Part shown: one piece after another, positions 52,295-62,200 of the stretch
How the letters are laid out: every line of letters starts with the position of its first letter
Position numbering within the stretch: position 1 is the first letter of the stretch
NCBI GenBank assembly: GCA_948144175.1
Contig: CANXME010002071.1
Span: forward strand, 124,001-188,000
Source of the DNA: Closterium sp. NIES-65
Taxonomy: Eukaryota > Streptophyta > Zygnematophyceae > Desmidiales > Closteriaceae
Direction of reading: 5' to 3'
DNA length: 64,000 bases
Notes under the pieces: model-generated
Told to the model about the DNA's origin: nothing
Database searches by the model: none
Seen by the model: the letters and a program-made list of their open reading frames with translations, nothing else
Translations under genes and position numbers: made by a program

Positions 52295-54913
52295 ATGGTG
52301 CAGCACGTGCATCCCGATTGCATAAACGCGAGCAACCCCTACCACGAGTGCACGGACTACTGCTTTCGAAAAATCGCCGAGCGGAAAGGCAGGCCTGTAG
52401 CGACAGCACCTGCGAAAGGCGAGGGTACGACTCGTTGATTACTGTGCCTCTGTTCTGCTATTACTAAAGCGAGGGTACGACTTGTTGATGCTGCGTGCTT
52501 TTCTAATTTTAGTTATATATTTTCTCGCGTCGATTCACAAGGTTGTTCTTTCGTCGAAACCTTGTGGTGATTGGTTCTGTTGATGCGTACTTGATTTGTG
52601 ACTGTTTCTCTGTGATTCTGCGATTCTGTTTGTCGTCACTCAGCACCGTCGCAGCTCCCTACCTCCTTCGGCAGACAAGAGAAAGTCAAACGGAAGTACG
52701 ACGAGGTTGTCATTGACGCACGGAAAGCGGCAGTCGGGCCGGGAGAGGAGGACCTATCCGTGGTCGCAGCGCAGAGCACTCGGCAATCCCGAGGCCGACA
52801 AGCTCAGCGTCGAGATTCGCCAGATCGGACGGCTGAGAATGACGGACAGGCGGACGTGGTGGATGTGCCGAGCTATGAAGGGATGGACGCCCGGCAAAAG
52901 AAGCTCTTCGAAATTCGCCTCAAGCTGGTACGTTTGCTGAAGCTGCTACGTTCGCCCCGGCTGGTATGATTTCCAGGCTAGTAAGCTCGACTGGAGCAGA
53001 GGTGACTTTTGAGTCGACTCCAAAGCTGCTACGTTAGCCCCGGCTGGTATGGTTTTCAAGCTAGTAAGCTCGACTGGAGCAGTATTGGAGTGTTTGGTTG
53101 AATACTTGAGACGATACGACTGTACGACTCAAGCGAGGCCTTCATTATCTTTCTGAACCATTTGTCTCTTCCCGCTCCCCTCCCCCCTCCCTCCTTCCCC
53201 TTCGCCCTCCCCTCCCTCTTTCCCCCCCTCTCCTACCCCCTTAATCCCGCCCTTATTTCCCCACCCCCCCATTTTTTCCCGGCCCTGCCACCCTCGCCCC
53301 CCCTCCTGCCGTAACCCATTTCTCCTTCCCCCCTCCTCTGCAGAACCAAGCGCGGCTGGCGAATCAGACGGCGGTGGTGGCGGAGAAGCGGCGAGAAGAG
53401 AAGCCGGAGGAGGAGTCGCGCGGAGTGAGCAAGGCGGCGTGGTTCGAGGAGAAGAAGCGCAAGATGAGCAAACAGCTCGACGCGGCCGGGCTGCATATCA
53501 CCAAGGTGTTTCCCCGTCATGTCTTAACCTCCTTTCCCTTGCCTCCCCCACCCCTCTCCTTCCCTGCATCCCCGCGCCCCCGCGGGCCTCCGGTCCCCCT
53601 TCCCCCTTTTCCCCCTTCTCCCCCCGCAGAACCAGGCGCGGAAGGCGAATCAGACGGCGGTGGTGGCGGAGAAGCGGCGAGAAGAGAAGCCGGAGGAGGA
53701 GGAGTCGCGCGGAGTGAGCAAGGCGGCGTGGTTCGAGGAGAAGAAGCGCAAGATGAGCAAACAGCTGGACGCGGCCGGGCTGGATATCACCAAGGCGTAC
53801 ATGCTGGAGACGCAGGAGGCCGCGGAGAGCAAATACAAGAAGTGGGAGAAGAAAGAAGCGCCGTTTGGCTGGGATGGTGAGTGTTAGGGACGGGGGTGTG
53901 GGTGGGGGGAGGGGGGGCGAGGGGCGGCGTTCACGTGGGTGGGGGAAAGGGGGGGAAGGGGGGGGTCTTGGGAAAAAGGTATGGGAGAAGGGAGGGCTGG
54001 ATATCACCAAGGCGTACATGCTGGAGACGCAGGAGGCCGCGGAGAGCAAATACAAGAAGTGGGAGAAGAAAGAAGCGCCGTTTGGCTGGGATGGTGCGTG
54101 ATAGGAACGGGAAAGGGGGGAGGGGAGGGGGGGAGTTTGGGGGAGGGGGTGGGGGAAAAGGAGGGCTAGGCGTACATGCTGGAGAGGCAGGAGGCGGCGG
54201 GGAGCAAGTATAAGAAGTGGGAGAAGCAAGAAGCGCAGTTTGGCTGGGTTGGTGCGTGCAGGGGATGTGTGGGGGGTTAGGTTGGGGGAAGACAGGAAGG
54301 TGGTAATTGGGAAAGGATGAGAAGTGTTTTGGGGGAAAGGTGGAATGAAGGAAAGATTGAGATTTGTTGGAATGCTTATGATGGGTACGTGTTGCCTGCC
54401 ACGACTTTCTGTAGCTTCTGAGTCAGCATGGCCTATCATACTCTTTGAATTTTTTAGTTCTGATTATGATTTTTTTTCCATCCCCCCCTTCCCCCCCTGT
54501 CCTCATCTCCTTTTTTTTCCTGGATTCTCCGCCGCTCCTGCCTTCCAGCGTTCAACCAGCAGGCATTGTACAACGCATACGAGAAGCGCACGGGCAACAT
54601 CCCCTACACAGAGGAAGACTACCTTAAGGCCAAGGAGAAAGACCCTGACTTTTACCGCGACGATGCGAGCCTGCAGTACGGGCAAGCTCCGGAGATTCCC
54701 GAGGAGAACGTTGACAGAATGGTGGCGGAGCTGACAGACAGAGCCAAGAGCCGCAAGGAGTTCAGCCGAAGAAGACGGCACCATGATGAGAAGGACATTG
54801 ATAGTATTAACGACCGGAATGAGCACTTCAACCGGAAGATTGAGCGCGCGTTTGGGAAATACACGGTGGAGATTAAGAATAATTTGGAGCGGGGTACTGC
54901 GCTGCCCGATTAA
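52295..54913 (+). CDS. SYF2: Pre-mRNA splicing factor SYF2
   Basis: A small nuclear protein of the Prp19-associated (NineTeen) complex in the active spliceosome. Proposed exons: 52295-52424, 52644-52927, 53630-53876, 54549-54913; splice phases 1, 0 and 1 match, giving 341 residues. The start MVQHVHPDCINASNPYHEC contains the conserved HPDCINASNPYH motif. A variable acidic/basic linker follows, then the SYF2 domain: ARKANQTAVVAEKRREEK, LDAAGLDITKAYMLETQEAA, SKYKKWEKKEAPFGWD, YNAYEKRTGNI, FSRRRRHHDEKDIDSINDRN, HFNRKIERAFGKYT and the end NLERGTALPD, all strongly conserved in plants. Extra partial copies of exon 3 lie on both sides of it; one (53344-53505) has both splice sites and a length divisible by three, so it could be included. 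Length is near that of other plant SYF2 proteins. Confidence 0.92.
52421..52500 (+). repeat. Short repeat of the SYF2 exon 1 donor region
   Basis: AAAGGCGAGGGTACGACTCG at the exon 1 end recurs as AAAGCGAGGGTACGACTTG at about 52468, with the following GTTGAT. It is a small example of the donor-spanning copies seen elsewhere. Confidence 0.6.
52928..53090 (+). repeat. Intronic tandem duplication with palindromic joint, SYF2
   Basis: A segment of about 65 bp (GCTGCTACGTTCGCCCCGG ... CTCGACTGGAGCA) occurs at about 52936-52998 and again at 53023-53085. The joint holds GTGACTTTTGAGTCGACTCC (53002-53021). Confidence 0.85.
53344..53505 (+). pseudogene. Copy of the first part of SYF2 exon 3
   Basis: It repeats the first 162 bases of exon 3 (54 codons; NQARLANQTAVV to GLHITK), bounded by a TGCAG acceptor and a GTGTTT donor. 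Inclusion would keep the frame and duplicate part of the domain. Differences from exon 3 are few (Leu for Lys, His for Asp, one Glu fewer). A copy of the pyrimidine-rich intron end accompanies it. Confidence 0.85.
53996..54255 (+). pseudogene. Two partial copies of the end of SYF2 exon 3
   Basis: Segments at 53996-54094 and about 54168-54252 repeat the second half of exon 3 (AYMLETQEAAESKYKKWEK...FGW), each ending in a GTGCG donor instead of GTGAG. The second is more diverged (AYMLERQEAAGSKYKKWEKQ). Purine-rich G/A spacers separate them. Confidence 0.85.
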
Positions 54914-56235
54914 CCTGGTTGAGGTGAGGAATATGGGATGGGGTTGGCGGGGTTTGTGGGATCAGAGAAAGGGTTTGTGAGGATGAGGGAGGGATGTGGT
55001 GCAGTGCAGAATGGGGCAGGAGGGTTGGAAAGGGATGGGATGGATGGGAGCAGGGGAGGGAGGACTTGATGTTGACACTGGTGCTATTTCGTGGATTCAA
55101 TTCTTTCGTGCATTCAATTCTCTCAAGTCTTTGTCTTTCAATCCAGTCAGTCTATACTGGGTTGGCATGGCAAGCATGTGTCTCAAAGCGCCTTAGGCCG
55201 AGCGCCAGCCCATCCAGGCACCTGGGCAGCGTGGTATTCCACGAGACAAGGTATGGCATGCCACTGGCGTGTCAAATACGTGGCGCATCCTCGCGATGCG
55301 ATTGGCGCACAGCAATTCTCTGTTGTTTGTCTTTCCTGACTTTTGACTGGAAGGGGCGTCTTAGCCGCCGGGCTGCCAAAGTCGTGGCAGCCTGGCTAGG
55401 ATTTTTCCCCACATTCTTTAACTGGTGCACTACTTTGCTGCACCTCCTTTTTTTTTGCATTTGTTATATTTTTCTTGGAATCTGGCATGGCCATTATGTG
55501 TCGGCATGTGCAAGTCGTCCGTTTCAGTTGGCCATTCCTCTGCTCCCCTCCCTAAACCCCAAATCCCCACTTGCTTGTTCCACTGAGATGCTCAAACAGA
55601 GTTCTTGAAGAGCTTGATTCCGCTGAAGACCTTTTCAGAATGGATGCTTCTGTGGCGATGGCTAATGGGCTTGTCAGGGCTGGTTACTGGTACCAGCTTA
55701 CTCCAGTTCACTAACTGTTTGTGGAGGGTTGCAGTCACTAGTGCTTGTTCTGCTGCACTGCTACCAACTTGCTGACCATGCAGCCATGGGTACACATTGT
55801 GCATCTTTCAATCTGCCATGTGTTGTGTTGTCAGTCTTGTACAGTTGAATGTGTTTGGGGGTGTGATTCGGCACTAGTGGACCGACTTCTAGGCGATGCC
55901 ACTAATTTGTGCTGAAGCACATTCGGTGCTCCAACCGAATACGTCAAGGGGAAAGAATCTGCTGTAGCAGCACAACTCATTCTACCACCATGAATCACGA
56001 CAATTCTTGTAGTGGTAATCATATGGCAGTCCTGAGTCCACCATAGCGAATGCTCCATTCTGCAATGCTACCTTTTTTTCTGCAAGATTGGCAACACACA
56101 CGAAGCACAGGATGAACATTAACTGATCATCGACACAAGGCTGGGGGATCGTACTAAGAGAGCGCATGCACAGGTGCAGGAGGGAGAAAGAGGAACATGT
56201 GGTCGAAGTGAAGAGGTACACGAATAGGATCTCAC
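54914..56235. other. Region between the 3' ends of SYF2 and ISWI
   Basis: SYF2 and ISWI converge here. It should hold both 3' UTRs. No third gene is recognised; frames of 60-80 codons look random. Confidence 0.55.
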
Positions 56236-59200
56236 CACGAAGGCCTCAAGAGTGGACTGCTTTCTTTTCCTGCTTCCGCTGCCAACAGTTTCAGCTGCTG
56301 CTGCTGCCTGGCCTCCTCCTCTGCTTGTTCCAGATGCCTGTGGTTAAGTCAGGGAAGAAGTGGCAAAGAAAAACAAAAACAAAAGCAGCATGAGTGATGC
56401 ACAGAAGCTGATGCTTTGAGCTTAGTGAGAGAAAGAGAACCGCAGCGTTACCTTGCCGCTGCTCTTTTCGTCCCCCTTCGAGACCTCTCAAAACAAAGCC
56501 ATGTGAAAGGAAAATTCACACAGAACCGTCGCTTTACCTTGGCGCTGTTCTTCTTGTTCCGCTTCGCCTGCCGCTCCTTCTCCTCCAGTTCCTGATTCTC
56601 CTTCTCCACCAATCGGATGAGAGTGTCGCACCGCCGCGCCAGCTCAGGCGGCTGCCTTGATTTCAGGAACCAATCGAATTTGAACAGGTGGGACTGACGC
56701 ACTGCTGCCCGGAGCTCGTCCCAGTTGCCATATCCCAGCTGTTGGATCATGCAGATCTGACGGACTCAATTTAAGAATGGGAGGGAATGAAAACAAGAGA
56801 TGAAAAGAGAACGGAGATGGGGGATGGGTAATAGAAGGCGCAGGTTGGTGTCAGGAGACAGACAATGGAGCCAGAATCCCTATGACGGGGCGCAACAAGC
56901 AGCAGTGCACCAGAGAGGTAAGCTGGTGCAAGAGTAACAGTGAGAGCAATGCAAAGCCACCAAGGTGCAATGGAAACAGTAGCAATGCAATGCACCAACC
57001 CACCCCCTCCCCCAAACGCACTAAGAATCCGCCGTACCCTCAACACTCACCAAAGTTCCCCATTATACAACAAAACTCCCATCCACCCTCAGTGCGCACC
57101 ATGAAGCGGTCGCTCTCCTTGGTGTAGTATTTGCCCTTGTTGGTGCCGTACTGGATGCGCAGCTGAATGAATGATGCACCCCCCTCACTCACACCATGAA
57201 CTTTACTAGACCACACACCAAGCATCCATACCACACTACACCCCTCAGCACCCACCATGAAGCGGTCGCTCTCCTCCGTGTAGTATTTGCCCTTGTTGGT
57301 GCCGTACTGGATGCGCAGCTCCACCCAGGGGTTGCTGTACCGCTCCATCTTGCGCCGCACCGACTGCATCATCTCCTCCCATCTTATCATCCCTCACACC
57401 ACAAACTTGAGCCTGCCTACCCCATCTTTGACTCACAGACACCATGAGAAGGCAATCGGCTGTCACCCATCATGCATCAACACCCTCCGCACGCACCCCA
57501 CCCACAGGAACACGCACCATAAACCGGTCGCTCTCCTCCGTGTAGTATTTGCCCTTGTTGGTGCCGTACTGGATCCGCAGCTCCACCCAGGGGTTGCTGT
57601 ACCGCTCCATCTTGCGCCGCACCGACTGCATTATCTCCTCCCGACGCACGATGCGCGCCTCGCCCTTCTCTATGTTGCGCAGAATCTTGTCCCAATCTGT
57701 GCGCGCGAGAGAAAGAGGGGGCGGGAATGGGGAAAGGGTGGAAAATAAAGAAAGGGTGGAAAACGGCGAAATTTGCTGATTAGCCGCTTCTATTATTGAA
57801 GTGGCAGGCAGTTCTTGGGGGATCAAAGTCTAATTTGTACAGAATCGTGCCCCAGTAACCGATCCTTTCTACAGCAATTCTCACCATTCAGCTCAGTGCA
57901 TCGCTCCCAGAACACTGCTGCATACTCCCGAACCTCCGCCTCTGTCTTCCCCTCCATGTATCCACAAGCATTTCTCACCATTTCATTCTCTGCACATCAC
58001 TCGACTTTCCGCAAGCCTTTACTCACCATTTAACTCAGTGCATCGCTCCCAGAACACTGCCGCATACTCTCGAACCTCTGCCTCCGTTTTCCCCTCCATC
58101 TCGGCTGCAATGCTCGCCACGTCCGCTCGCCCGTACTTCTCACACAGCCGCAGGAACTGGTTGAAGTCCTTGCGCGTCCATGACTTAAAGCCCTGAAGGA
58201 GGAGAGAAAAAGGGAGAGAAGAGGAGAGTCAGTGCAAGGGGGAGACATAAATAGATCGAAAGATGCTAGAGCGATCACAACCTTGTTGCTTTTTCAATTT
58301 CAACCACAACTGGTTGGAGTTATTCTAATTTAATCAGGGTCAGATTCTCCTCTTGCTGACCTGATTAAGAAGAGTCAGTTTCTCCTCTTGCTCCTCGTCT
58401 GTTAGCGTCAGAATTGGTTGCTCGTCTGGTACAAGGGAAGGGGGGCATGGATGATGGACGTGGTCGCATTCACACCAGACCATCACAGACACACAGGCGA
58501 GTTGACTTTTGAGTCGTACAAAAGGAAGGGGGACATGGATGGACGGACGTGGGAACATTCACACCAGACTTTTGAGTCGACTCAAAAGTCACCTCGTCTG
58601 GTACAAGGGAAGGGGGACATGGATGGACGGACGTGGGCGCATTCAGACCAGACCATCACAGACACACAGGCGCACAGAGAAGCACATGTATGAATTTCGT
58701 TGTAAGACACCTTGTTGTAAGGCTAAAGAACAATAAGAGATGTAGATTCGGTACTCATCACATCATCCCCCAATCTCCATCTCTGTCCTTCCATCCCTCT
58801 ACATCCCTCTCCATCACTCCACACCCACTCACCCTCCTCCTCAAACGGTTCGCCCCCTTCCTTGGCTTCTTTCTTTGCTGCCTGCCGCTCCAAGGCTTGC
58901 TGCCAACCACACCAGGAGGGAGGAGGAGGAGGGATACGAGAAACAAACAAGTGCATGAGAGGCAATCTCAGCAGCGGCATCGGCAGTGGCGGTGGCGGCA
59001 GCAGCACTGACCAGCTTGGCCTTGGTCTCCTTGTCAAAGAGCTCCGAGAGACAAACAAGACACACACCCTTATGTGGGACACCTGCTATAATGACAGTCA
59101 AGTCAACCACTGTCTCACCAGCTTGGCCTTGGTCTCCTTGTCAAAGAGCTCCGAGAGGCACACCAATCACACTCCCTCTACATCACCCGCCTACAGCCAC

Positions 59201-62200
59201 CATAGTCACAGCTATGTTGGAGTGACTTTGAGAATTCTCAAAAGTCACTCTACATCACCCGCCTACAGCCACCATAGTCACAGCAACCCTATGATGACAG
59301 CCAGGTCATACAGTGAGAGACCACCTTGACCTTGCCGTCGTTGTCGAAGATCTCAATTAAGGCACTCCAGAGTCCAGACCCAATCACACTCCCTCCACCG
59401 GCCTACAACCACTATAGTCACTCACAACAACATGACATAATCACAACACGCTATAACAGTAGCCTAGTCACCCGAAAAACATGCTCCTCCGCAAGATCGC
59501 TTGCAGGTCGTCCCGGTTCAAAGGTGTATGTTGGGAGAAGTCAAGACAGAAATCTGAAGCATATTACAAGGTTAAGAAGAGGAGCAAGCACATGGGCTAT
59601 TGCCCGATGCCAGTCAATATGCCAATCATCGGCCAATAGCCAATATGCCAGTCATCGGGCAATAACCAATATACATGCTCCTACTTAACCTTGTAGTATG
59701 CTTTCCATTTCTGCCTTGACTTCTGCCAGCACACGCCCGAGAACCAGGACGACCCGCGACAGATCTTGCGCAGGAGCGAGTCAGTCAAGCATAGACAATA
59801 TGCTTGCTCCTCTTCTAAACCTTGTAGCATGCTTTCCATTTCTGCCTTGAATTCTGCCAGCACACGCCCATGAACCGAGCCTCATGGACAAAGAGCTCTG
59901 AGAAGCACCTCAGCCTCAACAGCCACTACGTCACAACAATGTGCTATAATAACAACATGCTACAATCACAGTCAAACACCCATTCACAGACCAGCTTAGC
60001 ATTGGCCTGCTTGTCGAAGAGGTCTGAGAGACACACCAGTGACAACAAAACCCTATACTGACAACATCCTTTCATCACACAACTCACCAGCTTGGCCTTG
60101 GCCTCCTTGTCAAAGAGCTCTGAGAGACACACCAGTGACAAACCCCCCATGTAGCACACTCAAATACAGGCACTATAGTCACACCAACCAACTCGCTATA
60201 ATCACCGTCGGTCACTCACCAGCTTGGCCTTGGCCTCCTTGTCGAAGAGCTCCGAGAGGCGCGCCGTGTTGAAGAACTGGAAGTCGTGTCTGGGAGGGGG
60301 TGTCAGGGTGGTGGAAGGAAGGGGTGCAAGGGCGGGGGCGGGAGTGGGTGGGAGGGTCGGTGGAAGGGGTGGGAAGTGACTTGCGAGTCGACTCAAAAGA
60401 GCTCTGAAAGGCGAGCCGTGTTGAAGAACTGGAAGTCGTGCCTGGGAGGGGGTAGCAGGGGTGGGGGCGGGGGTGGTGGGAGGGAGGGGTGGGTGGTGTG
60501 AGGTGAGTTTCCAGTCGACTTAAGAGGACTCTGAGAGGCGAGCCGTGTTGAAGAACTGCAAGTCGTGCCTGGGAGTGGGTAGCGGGGGGGTAGGACGGGC
60601 GGTGGCAGGAAAGGGTAGAACCGGTGAAGGGCAGATTTCAAGATTCTCGAAAAGCTTGTGCCCAGGAGGGAGTGGCCATGGTGGTAGAGGGAGGTCGGAG
60701 GGGGTGGTGGAAGGGGATGGTGGAAGGGGATGGTGGAAGGGGATGGTGGTGAAAGGGGTGAAAGAGGACAAACAGCGCGACTGCTGTTATGAAATGTTCG
60801 AGATTAAGCTTTTCAAGTGTTGAGTTTCAGGACATCTCTTCCCATCCCCCCCTCTCCTGCTTCAAGCATCCTGCCCCTGTTCTCTTTGCCCACTGACTCA
60901 CAGCAGCATGGCCAGCTGGGCCTCTTTTTCCATTTCTCCCCCCTCATTTTCCCCTCTTCCCTCACTCCTCTCCCCTCTTTCTCTCGCCCAACCATTGACT
61001 CACAGCACGGGCATTTTTGGCAGTCGGGCCTCCTTCGACTTGGGCTGAGAGGGAGGGCCCATGCGCATGGCCTGGCGGTAATACTCTGCTTCAGAATAGC
61101 TGATGGCGGGAGGAGGGGATGGTGCGGGTGGGGGGGTGGGGAGTGGTTGAAAGAGGCGAAGGTGGAAGAAGGGTGTACCAATCAACTTGCATGCATACAC
61201 CGCACACACATCCGGACACACATTCACACATGCGCACTCACTTTTTCTTCCGTTCTCTCCTTGACGGCTCGGCCCAGTTCGCAGTGACACCTTCTTGAGG
61301 TCGGATTTCTCCTCCTTGGTCCAACAAGCTGGATGAACCAACTGATCGGTTGCTACAGCCAACTGGCTTATTGACCAGCCGATCGGTTGGACCAACTAGC
61401 CGGTTGGACCACTAGCTTGATGGTCCATTTAGTCCAGTTGGACCAACTGAGCGGTTGGTACAACAAGCCGATTTGCATGCTCTGAGAATACTAGCGCAGA
61501 AGAACAAAAAAGATCCTGAACTCACTTCTTCTTTCGCTCTCTCCTTGACGGCTCCACCCAGTTCTCAGTGACCAGCTTCTTGAGGTCCGGCCTCTCCTCC
61601 TCCTTACCCGCACACACCTGCTCTGATACTACCAGCATAGGAGTACAGAAAGGCTGAACTGATACTACCAGCATAGTTACACTCACTTCTTCTTCCTCTC
61701 TCTCGGTGACGGCTCGACCCAGTTCTCAGTGACCAGCTTCTTGGGGTCCGGCCTCTCCTCCTCCTTACCCGCACACACCTGCTCTGATACTACCAGCATA
61801 GGAGTACAGAAAGGCTGAACTGATACTACCAGCATAGTTACACTCACTTCTTCTTCCTCTCTCTCCGTGACGGCTCGACCCAGTTCTCAGTGACCAGCTT
61901 CTTGAGATCAGGCCTCTCCTCCTCCTTCTCGCCCTCGCCTAAACTGTACAGCGCCGTGTCGTCCATTTTGAACTTTATTGCATCTTCCGTGAACTTTCTC
62001 ATCTTGGCGTCCAGCTCAGCGGTCGCCTCCTCCCCCTTGGCGATGATCCTGTCCACGTCAGCATCAGTGATGGTCGTGTTGGCGGAGGTAAATACTTTTT
62101 CTGCTCCGAACCGCACCATTTGAAGGAGCTCGTCCTTGTTCACAGCTGGGAGGGGGAGCACAAGTAGGGGCGACGTGGAGGAAAAGGGGGGAGAGTGGTG

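Noticed and set aside
58567-58590. SalI cloning or library adapter
   Set aside because: The core contains GTCGAC, but arms and length vary from site to site and some cores are GAATTC or degenerate, unlike a fixed adapter. An artefact of another kind is not excluded, so it is kept as a finding with that caveat.
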